From positions 62,001-126,000 of the forward strand of contig NZ_JAHVJZ010000003.1 in assembly GCF_019801015.1 (NCBI RefSeq): a stretch of DNA of 64,000 nt. The letters run 5' to 3'. Shown piece after piece: positions 1-6,481 of this stretch. Under the pieces are notes generated by a model. That model ran no database searches, was not told where the DNA came from, and saw nothing but the letters and a program-made list of their open reading frames with translations. The stretch comes from Marinobacter nauticus. Its GTDB lineage: Bacteria; Pseudomonadota; Gammaproteobacteria; Enterobacterales; Shewanellaceae. Numbering within the stretch: the stretch's first letter is position 1; each line of letters begins with the position of its first letter. The translations under genes and the position numbers were made by a program.

Positions 1-1
1 G

Positions 2-67
2 TCGGGGGAACGCACGATTACCGACCTGACCTACTTTAAGGGCCAAGCGGATCTAATTGATTTTTAA
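2..67 (+). CDS. C-terminal fragment of an upstream gene (partial)
   Basis: One frame is open from the window edge to a TAA at 65-67 and would encode about 21 residues ending in ...GQADLIDF. The window cuts the gene, so no function can be named. The other two frames on this strand close within the first 40 bases, which mildly supports this one. Confidence 0.3.
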   Translation, partial: SGERTITDLTYFKGQADLIDF

Positions 68-87
68 GTATCATTTCAGTTCAATAA

Positions 88-126
88 CCCGGTTGTCGCC
101 CTATAAAATGTTACCTGGCAACCGGG
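88..126. repeat. Inverted repeat with 8-bp arms upstream of the GGDEF-EAL sensor gene
   Basis: CCCGGTTG at 88-95 is matched by CAACCGGG at 119-126, with a 23-base AT-containing loop. It follows the upstream stop codon by about 20 bases. There is no T-run on either side, so it is either a weak terminator for the upstream gene or an operator. The rest of 127-254 shows nothing I can name. Confidence 0.4.
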
Positions 127-254
127 CAGTAAATGGATGTGTGACTTAATTTAATGAATCGGCCTCAGGTGTTGGCGTCTCTCACTTCCAATGCTATCGT
201 TACCTACTGATAACAATAATTAATTCGACTAAACCAATCTTAACGGGACGCCTG

Positions 255-3200
255 ATGAAGCCATGGATAGCGCTGCTTCTCCTCTGTGTCAGTCTTACAG
301 CGGATGCCAGTGGGCGACAGCTAACCCCGGCCTACAACCTTAATGAGTACGGACTGGAGCAAAACCTGTCCGAAAGCTCCGTCACCAGCATCGTTCAGGA
401 TCAGCTCGGCTTTATCTGGGTCGGCACCATCAATGGGCTGAACCGCTTTGATGGCAGCATGTTTAAGCGCTATCACACCTCAAACTCCGCCCTGCACGGA
501 CTCAACCACAACACCGTCCGGGCGTTGCACATCGACACCCAGGGTCAGCTGTGGGTGGTCACCAATCAACGGATCTATCAATACGACAGCGAACGCGACT
601 ACTTTAAGCCGCTGGACGTCCCCATGCCCCAGAAAAAGTTCTGGACCGTGAACAGCGACGAACAGCGCCTGTACCTGGGCACAGACTCCGGGCTGATCCT
701 TTACGACAAGGTGTTTCAGCGCTTCGAACTGCTGGAAGAAACGGAGCCGTTCGGCATTTCCGGCATCTACCACTTCGACAAGGACACGCTGATTCTGGCC
801 ACCGGCCAGAGCGAAGGCATCAGCATCAACCTGCAGACGCGAAAGTTTGAAGACCTGCCCCTGAGCGGCCACATCAAAGGCCACTTTAAAGTGTCCGACG
901 AACTGAGCCTGGTGCTCACTACTCATCAGCTCCGACTCATTGATGCGCAAGGCGACGAACGCCTCTCACAGGCGATCAGTCCGACCCATAAAGCCGCTTT
1001 TGACCCCTCAAGCAACCGGGTTTATTACACCGCCGGCAAAGAGGTGCACTTCGTCACCGTGGACGAAAACCGGTTCACCTTCAGCCCACCGCAAAGCCTC
1101 CAGTTGGATCTTGAAACCGAGCCTTCCGACCTCTACCTCGACCGAAACGGCGATCTCTGGGTTGGTGTTATCGGCACCGGGCTGATTAAGGTCTCTACCA
1201 GCACTCATGAACTGTCCCACTATCACGGCATCTGCGAAGACAACAGCTGTGACCAGGTATGGAGCCTGGCCTACCAGGACGGGCAGGTCTGGGTGGCCAA
1301 CGATTCCGAAATGCTGGTGGCTTTTGACGAGAACAGGGTGGTAACCCAGCAGTACAACACCGGCATTACCGGCCCCAAAACCATTCACTCTGACGGCAAC
1401 ACCATTTTTGTTGGTGGCCAGAACCGCCTCTACTTCCTTCAGGACCAGCAGGAATACGGCATCGAGTTCGATGGCACCATTATCACCTCCATATCGTCAT
1501 CCGGTTCGAATAAACTTCTGGGGACATTTGACGCCGGAATCATTGTTCTGGATGAAACGGGACGTTTAATCCGGGATCGCTTTGTCCCTCAGGTCGATTC
1601 AACGATTCTTTCGCTTAAAGTTGAAAAGAACAAAGTTCTGATCGGCACCCAAACCGGGCTTCACATTTACCGTTTCAACGACCGCCTTCATATTTGGGAA
1701 AAGTATGAGCACATGCTTAATGACAATATCGTCACTGCCATTGAATCTACAGAGAATGGTTATGTGATTGGTACGGTCAGCAGCGGGCTGCATTTCCTCG
1801 ATCGGCAATTCAAACTGAAGAAGTTAGACATTGATTTCCGTGAGCAGGATAACCTGCTCATTTACAGTCTGGTTTCCACTCCGTCAGGGCTTTACTCCAG
1901 CAGCAACTTCGGCATTTTAAAGATTGCCCCGGATTCACTGACCTTAACGGATTTTTACGGCTATTCCCGCGGCGCTCAAAAAGAGTTTAATGGCATGGCG
2001 GCCATGGCCCACGGGGACACCGTCTATTTTGGCGGCACTGAGGGGATCAACATTCTCCAGGGCGCCCACAGCAGCAGTTACAGCTTCAGCTTTGCACCGG
2101 TGTTCACCTACCTGAAAGTGTTTGATGAAGAGGTCACACCCGGCGACAAACTGAGTAAGAACATCGCCCTGTCCGACACCATTTCACTGGACTACAGCGA
2201 CTACCCCTTCACCATTGGCCTGTCCCGGCTGTCTGGTCAGTTCTCTCAGGACATCGACTACCAATACCGCCTGCTGGGCCTCGACAATGACTGGAAGCCG
2301 GTTGATCGGGCCAGCATGTCCATCACCTTCTCCAAACTGCCGCCGGGCCGCTACCGCCTCGAGACCGCATCGGTCACCCCCTTTATCAAGGAGCAGAGCA
2401 GCCGGCACGCCATCAACATCGTGATCCACCCGCCCTGGTGGCTCTCGCCTCAGGCCAAGCTGGTGTACGGCTTCATCGCCCTGATGTTGCTGCTGTCGTT
2501 GTACAAAGAGATGCTGCGACGTCGCCGGGTTCAGGAGCGCATCGCCCAGAGCGAAGAGCGACTCAAGCTCTCGCTGTGGGGCAGTGGCGATGAGATGTGG
2601 GACTGGGACATGGAAGCGGGCAAGATTTACCGCTCCAACATCTGGGGCATTCTGGAGTTTCCTCAGGACGGTCAACGCAATGGCAGCGGCGAAAGCAACA
2701 TCCATCCGGACGATCTGAATCGGGTTAACGAACTGCTTAACGCGCACTTCTCCGGGGAATCGGAGCACTTTGAGGCCACTTACCGGGTCAAGAGCAAGCG
2801 CGGGGACTGGGTCTGGATCCTCGACCGCGCCAAAATCGTTGAGCGTGACGACCAGGGCAACCCCACGCGGATGACCGGAACCATTAAGGACATCAGCAGC
2901 ATCAAAGAGGCGGAAGAGCGTCTCAACCTGTTTGCCCGGGCGCTGCGCAACATCTCTGAAGGGATGTTCATTCTGGATAACGACATGCGCTATCTGGAAG
3001 TGAACGAAGCCTGCCGGGAGATCACCGGCTTTGAAAAAGGCCACTTTATCAACCGGTACCTTAACTTTGAGCGTTACCCCCAGGCGTACACGGAAGACAT
3101 CATTCGCATCGTGCAGCAGCAAGGCCGCTGGAACGGTGAACTGGAGCTGAGCCGTTCCAATGGCCGCATCATCCAGATTGAGCTGACGCTGGACCAGATC

Positions 3201-4577
3201 AAAGAGAGCGGCACCCACAACCACTTCTACGTGGGGGTGTTCAGCGACATCACCCATCGTAAGCAAGCGGAATCGGAACTGCGCCGACTCACCAACAACG
3301 ACGTCCTCACCGGCCTGCCAAACCGCAGTTACCTGCAAATCTCCCTGGACAGCCTGGTGCGCCGTCAGGTACCGCTGTGCCTGCTCATTTTTGACCTGGA
3401 TAACTTCAAGAAGGTAAACGATTCCCTCGGCCACGTGGCTGGCGACGCCCTGCTGTGCCACGTCGCCAACCGGGTCCGGAACCACCTGCCGGAAGAAGCG
3501 TCGCTGTACCGTCTTGGTGGCGATGAGTTCGCCGTTATCTATGACGGAGAGCACGCCATCAACTACAGCACCAAGATGGCCCAGGAGATCCTCAACGCCT
3601 TCAGCCACCCGTTCCAGCTCGATCAGGGCGAAGTCGTGGTCAACAGCAGCATCGGCATCGTGACCTATCCGGACGACGATGTGGACCGTCAGGCGCTGCT
3701 CCGAAAGGCGGATTTGGCGATGTACCACGCCAAGGGCCAGGGCGGACAGTGCTACCAGTTCTTCAACGAATCGCTTAACCAGGCCGCCATTGTCCGCCTG
3801 GATACTGAAAACCTGATCCGTCAGGCGCTGAAGGACAACTACTTTGAGGTGTACTACCAGCCGAAAGTGGACCTGCGCTCCCGTAAAATTAAGGGAATGG
3901 AAGCTCTGGTTCGGCTCAATCATCCGACTCGCGGGCTGATCAGCCCGGGAGAGTTCATCCCCCTGGCGGAAGAAACCGGACTGATTGTCGAGATTGGCGA
4001 ACACGTATTGAAGCAGGCCTGTTTCGCTGCGGAGAAATGGCGCCATATGGGCCTGCTGGACGGGCGGGTTGCCGTCAACCTGTCCTCGCAGCAATTTATG
4101 TTGCCGGACCTCTGTGACCGCATTGAGCGCATTCTCAAGCTGACCCGACTGCCCGCCAAGTTCCTGGAATTGGAGATCACCGAGGGCACGGTGATTCAAC
4201 AGCCTGAACAGGCCATCACCACCATGAAGTCGCTCCACAAACTGGGCATCCACCTGGCATTGGACGATTTCGGAACCGGCTACTCGTCCCTCTCCTATTT
4301 GAAGCGATTCCCCATCAATACGTTGAAGATCGATAAATCCTTTGTCGACGATATTGCTGTAACCGCCAAGGACAGAATGATGGCAGCGTCTATCATTACC
4401 ATTGCACGCAATATGGAACTTCAGGTGGTTGCTGAGGGTGTCGAAACCGAAGAGCAGCTCGGCGTTCTTCAGGAATTACGCTGTGATATGGTTCAGGGCT
4501 TTTTGTTCAGCCGGCCGGTTCCAGAGGATGAATTTGAAAAGGCCTTATCCTCGCCTCGCCATTTAGAAAAGGTTTAA
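255..4577 (+). CDS. Membrane sensor with beta-propeller, Y_Y_Y, two PAS, GGDEF and EAL domains
   Basis: This 1440-residue protein probably makes or degrades cyclic-di-GMP in response to a periplasmic signal. A signal peptide (about 1-18) is followed by a long region of two-component-regulator propeller repeats (about 30-620), a Y_Y_Y domain (about 650-720) and one membrane helix near residue 735. The cytoplasmic part has two PAS/PAC units (about 770-1005), a GGDEF domain with an intact GGDEF motif near residue 1088, and an EAL domain with EALVR near 1216, DDFGTGYSS and EGVE. Both catalytic motifs look intact. I see no RxxD inhibitory site at the usual place just before GGDEF. The propeller/Y_Y_Y half is the sensor architecture of hybrid histidine kinases, here joined to c-di-GMP domains instead of a kinase. 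The ATG start is preceded by a weak ribosome site and is supported by the signal peptide. Confidence 0.9.
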   Translation: MKPWIALLLLCVSLTADASGRQLTPAYNLNEYGLEQNLSESSVTSIVQDQLGFIWVGTINGLNRFDGSMFKRYHTSNSALHGLNHNTVRALHIDTQGQLWVVTNQRIYQYDSERDYFKPLDVPMPQKKFWTVNSDEQRLYLGTDSGLILYDKVFQRFELLEETEPFGISGIYHFDKDTLILATGQSEGISINLQTRKFEDLPLSGHIKGHFKVSDELSLVLTTHQLRLIDAQGDERLSQAISPTHKAAFDPSSNRVYYTAGKEVHFVTVDENRFTFSPPQSLQLDLETEPSDLYLDRNGDLWVGVIGTGLIKVSTSTHELSHYHGICEDNSCDQVWSLAYQDGQVWVANDSEMLVAFDENRVVTQQYNTGITGPKTIHSDGNTIFVGGQNRLYFLQDQQEYGIEFDGTIITSISSSGSNKLLGTFDAGIIVLDETGRLIRDRFVPQVDSTILSLKVEKNKVLIGTQTGLHIYRFNDRLHIWEKYEHMLNDNIVTAIESTENGYVIGTVSSGLHFLDRQFKLKKLDIDFREQDNLLIYSLVSTPSGLYSSSNFGILKIAPDSLTLTDFYGYSRGAQKEFNGMAAMAHGDTVYFGGTEGINILQGAHSSSYSFSFAPVFTYLKVFDEEVTPGDKLSKNIALSDTISLDYSDYPFTIGLSRLSGQFSQDIDYQYRLLGLDNDWKPVDRASMSITFSKLPPGRYRLETASVTPFIKEQSSRHAINIVIHPPWWLSPQAKLVYGFIALMLLLSLYKEMLRRRRVQERIAQSEERLKLSLWGSGDEMWDWDMEAGKIYRSNIWGILEFPQDGQRNGSGESNIHPDDLNRVNELLNAHFSGESEHFEATYRVKSKRGDWVWILDRAKIVERDDQGNPTRMTGTIKDISSIKEAEERLNLFARALRNISEGMFILDNDMRYLEVNEACREITGFEKGHFINRYLNFERYPQAYTEDIIRIVQQQGRWNGELELSRSNGRIIQIELTLDQIKESGTHNHFYVGVFSDITHRKQAESELRRLTNNDVLTGLPNRSYLQISLDSLVRRQVPLCLLIFDLDNFKKVNDSLGHVAGDALLCHVANRVRNHLPEEASLYRLGGDEFAVIYDGEHAINYSTKMAQEILNAFSHPFQLDQGEVVVNSSIGIVTYPDDDVDRQALLRKADLAMYHAKGQGGQCYQFFNESLNQAAIVRLDTENLIRQALKDNYFEVYYQPKVDLRSRKIKGMEALVRLNHPTRGLISPGEFIPLAEETGLIVEIGEHVLKQACFAAEKWRHMGLLDGRVAVNLSSQQFMLPDLCDRIERILKLTRLPAKFLELEITEGTVIQQPEQAITTMKSLHKLGIHLALDDFGTGYSSLSYLKRFPINTLKIDKSFVDDIAVTAKDRMMAASIITIARNMELQVVAEGVETEEQLGVLQELRCDMVQGFLFSRPVPEDEFEKALSSPRHLEKV

Positions 4578-4600
4578 CAGTCAATAATCTGTCGTTTTTT

Positions 4601-4615
4601 TGGCACGGGGTTTGC
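4601..4615 (+). promoter_or_regulatory. Sigma-54 (-24/-12) promoter
   Basis: TGGCACGGGGTTTGC matches the RpoN consensus TGGCAC-N5-TTGC at every fixed position, with GG and GC exactly ten bases apart, followed by T. A transcript would start near 4627, about 43 bases before the repeat-protein ATG at 4670. It lies just after the stop of the GGDEF-EAL gene. Confidence 0.75.
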
Positions 4616-4620
4616 TGAAT

Positions 4621-4650
4621 AGCGTGCAATTCAAATTGGATTTGCACGCT
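4621..4650 (+). promoter_or_regulatory. Stem-loop at the predicted transcript start of the repeat-protein gene
   Basis: AGCGTGCAA at 4621-4629 pairs with TTGCACGCT at 4642-4650. The hairpin sits between the sigma-54 promoter and the ribosome binding site AGGAG (about 4657-4661). It could end transcripts from the gene upstream or shape the 5' leader of the repeat-protein mRNA. It lacks a clean T-run, so the terminator role is uncertain. Confidence 0.45.
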
Positions 4651-4669
4651 TATTTCAGGAGATCTTCCC

Positions 4670-5935
4670 ATGCTGACCAAATTGCGTTTTGCCGTTTCTG
4701 CTGTTGCCCTTTCTATTTCCGCTTCTTCTTTTGCCATGGTGCCCTGGGTAGAAAATGCCGAGCAAACCAAAGGCAGCATTCCGTGGATTGACCATACGGT
4801 TTCAACCGTTAAACAAAGTAAAGCCACGGAAAATACGATCTTCGAATTCAATGACGAAACCGCCGGTATTCCGTGGATCCGCCACGTTGAAATGGACACC
4901 GCAGGTATCCCGTGGATCCGCCACGCCGAGCTGGAAACCGCCGGTATCCCCTGGATCCGCCACGCCGAGCTGGAAACCGCCGGTATCCCCTGGATCCGCC
5001 ACGCCGAGCTGGAAACCGCCGGTATCCCCTGGATCCGTCACGCTGAAATGGAAACCGCTGGTATCCCCTGGATCCGCCACGCCGAGCTGGAAACCGCCGG
5101 TATCCCCTGGATCCGCCACGCTGAAATGGAAACCGCTGGTATCCCCTGGATCCGCCACGCTGAAATGGAAACCGCTGGCATCCCCTGGATCCGCCACGCT
5201 GAGCTGGAAACCGCAGGTATCCCCTGGATCCGCCACGCTGAGCTGGAAACCGCTGGTATCCCGTGGATCCGCCACGCTGAGCTGGAAACCGCTGGTATCC
5301 CCTGGATCCGCCACGCTGAGCTGGAAACCGCTGGTATCCCCTGGATCCGCCACGCTGAAATGGAAACCGCAGGTATCCCCTGGATCCGCCACGCTGAAGT
5401 AGAGACCGCCGGTATCCCCTGGATCCGCCACGCTGAAGTAGAGACCGCCGGTATCCCCTGGATCCGCCACGCTGAAATGGAAACCGCTGGCATCCCGTGG
5501 ATCCGCCACGCTGAACTGGAAACCGCCGGTATCCCGTGGATCCGCCACGCTGAACTGGAAACCGCTGGCATCCCGTGGATCCGCCACGCTGAACTGGAAA
5601 CCGCTGGCATCCCCTGGATCCGCCACGCTGAACTGGAAACCGCTGGCATCCCGTGGATCCGCCACGCTGAACTGGAAACCGCTGGTATCCCGTGGATCCG
5701 CCACGCTGAACTGGAAACCGCTGGCATCCCCTGGATCCGCCACGCTGAAATGGAAACCGCTGGTATCCCGTGGATCCGCCACGCTGAACTGGAAACCGCC
5801 GGTATCCCCTGGATCCGCCACGCTGAGTTTGAAACTGCCGGTGTCCCCTGGATCCGTCACACCGAGCAAAAGCCTCAGCCGAAGCCGGAGTCCACTCGCA
5901 ACATTCCTTGGCTGAAGCCTAAGTCCATTGCCTAA
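4670..5935 (+). CDS. Secreted protein of 26 tandem 13-residue repeats, function unknown
   Basis: I do not recognise this 421-residue protein. It starts with a clear Sec signal peptide (about 1-22, ending SSFA), preceded by AGGAG eight bases before ATG. Residues 63-400 are 26 head-to-tail copies of ETAGIPWIRHAE(L/M/V/F). Variation is nearly confined to the last position, plus small changes in the first, second and last units. Degenerate relatives of the core lie outside the array (MVPWVE and SIPWIDH at the N-terminus, NIPWLKP at the C-terminus). Each unit carries one Trp, one His, one Arg and two or three acidic residues, so the mature protein is a periplasmic or exported, regularly spaced Trp/His polymer. 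The gene has its own sigma-54 promoter and is followed 40 bases later by a 37-residue ORF with a good ribosome site. Possible roles are surface adhesin, scaffold, metal binding, or a multi-copy peptide precursor; none is shown by the sequence. Confidence 0.85.
   Translation: MLTKLRFAVSAVALSISASSFAMVPWVENAEQTKGSIPWIDHTVSTVKQSKATENTIFEFNDETAGIPWIRHVEMDTAGIPWIRHAELETAGIPWIRHAELETAGIPWIRHAELETAGIPWIRHAEMETAGIPWIRHAELETAGIPWIRHAEMETAGIPWIRHAEMETAGIPWIRHAELETAGIPWIRHAELETAGIPWIRHAELETAGIPWIRHAELETAGIPWIRHAEMETAGIPWIRHAEVETAGIPWIRHAEVETAGIPWIRHAEMETAGIPWIRHAELETAGIPWIRHAELETAGIPWIRHAELETAGIPWIRHAELETAGIPWIRHAELETAGIPWIRHAELETAGIPWIRHAEMETAGIPWIRHAELETAGIPWIRHAEFETAGVPWIRHTEQKPQPKPESTRNIPWLKPKSIA
4856..5869 (+). 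repeat. 26 x 39-bp coding tandem repeat
   Basis: The array keeps an exact 39-bp period from 4856 to 5869 (25 steps of 39 bases separate the first and last GAAAC). Copies differ mostly at third positions (GGTATC/GGCATC, CCC/CCG, GCT/GCC) and at the variable Leu/Met/Val codon, so runs of neighbouring units are more alike than distant ones. There are no spacers; it is not a CRISPR array. Confidence 0.97.
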
Positions 5936-5975
5936 CGTGGGCCGTAACTAAGATTGGGTAAGAGGAGAATTGAGT

Positions 5976-6089
5976 ATGTTTGACAAACTGAAGCAGGTAC
6001 TGGGTTTCTGCCCCCGCCGCAAGAAAGTGGCACTGCCCCGCGGCCTTCAGAACCTGGAAGTGGTTACCGCAGAGCGCTGGTGGCACTGA
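5976..6089 (+). CDS. 37-residue small protein downstream of the repeat-protein gene
   Basis: An ATG at 5976 follows AGAGGAGAA (5961-5969) at good spacing and opens a 37-codon frame ending in TGA at 6087. The product begins MFDKLKQVLGFCPRRKK and ends AERWWH; it has an amphipathic start, a basic CPRRKK patch and a tryptophan-rich tail. It has no signal peptide or membrane helix. The 40-base gap suggests co-transcription with the repeat-protein gene. Function unknown; it could be a chaperone, a regulator or a small secreted factor. Confidence 0.55.
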   Translation: MFDKLKQVLGFCPRRKKVALPRGLQNLEVVTAERWWH

Positions 6090-6103
6090 GCGCTAAGCGC
6101 TAA

Positions 6104-6145
6104 GCTCTGGGCTCTGGGCTCTGGGCTCTGGGCTCTGGGCTCTGG
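6104..6145. repeat. Six tandem copies of the heptamer GCTCTGG
   Basis: Six uninterrupted GCTCTGG units follow the small ORF. Just upstream, AGCGCTAAGCGCTAAGC is another short repeat. The tract is noncoding in this annotation and could vary in length by replication slippage. Confidence 0.9.
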
Positions 6146-6183
6146 GCAGTAGCCCGCAACTCCAATTGAATTTGATGATGCGG

Positions 6184-6378
6184 TCAGCCTTCCAGGCTGG
6201 CCGCGTATTTTTGTTGAGCCCGGCGATGCAGCTGTCGCTCAACCTGAAACAGTGGCCACAGCAGCGGCCCCAACAGTAACCCTTTCAACAACCAACGCTC
6301 CGGCTTCATGCCCGCTTTCATGGCCTCAAGGTAGAAAAACGGTGCGCTCATCAGCGCCAGTACAGCCCACAACAACAT
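6184..6378 (-). CDS. Small membrane protein, unknown
   Basis: A 64-residue ORF has a hydrophobic N-terminus (about 1-17), a second hydrophobic segment (about 30-44, LLKGLLLGPLLWPLF) and a basic Arg/Gln-rich tail. The ATG is preceded by GAGGGGGAAC, a good ribosome site. It is transcribed in the same direction as fadIJ but lies beyond their terminator, so it is probably independent. I do not recognise the family. Confidence 0.55.
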   Translation of the reverse strand: MLLWAVLALMSAPFFYLEAMKAGMKPERWLLKGLLLGPLLWPLFQVERQLHRRAQQKYAASLEG

Positions 6379-6434
6379 CGTTCCCCCTCATTCAATCGCG
6401 CACAAATTGTACTGACCAAATCCACCAGTGAAAC

Positions 6435-6460
6435 AAAAAGGCGCCCGAAGGCGCCTTTTT
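6435..6460 (-). terminator. Rho-independent terminator after fadJ
   Basis: Read leftward, AAAAAGGCGCC-TTCG-GGCGCCTTTTT is a strong GC stem with a tetraloop and a T-run, 21 bases after the fadJ stop. Confidence 0.85.
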
Positions 6461-6481
6461 GGGATCAGGGTCACGTTTCAG

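Noticed and set aside
2184-4253. 689-residue minus-strand open frame opposite the GGDEF-EAL gene
   Set aside because: It is a shadow of GC-rich third positions; the plus-strand frame has recognisable domains throughout.
4621-4650. Riboswitch in the leader of the repeat gene
   Set aside because: A single plain hairpin with no known aptamer features; the leader is only about 43 bases long.
4856-5869. CRISPR-like array of 39-bp repeats
   Set aside because: Repeats are directly adjacent with no spacers, keep one reading frame, have a signal peptide in front, and no cas gene is near.
4802-5869. 355-residue and 229-residue minus-strand frames across the repeat array
   Set aside because: They are antisense reflections of the 39-bp period, without a ribosome site or signal peptide.
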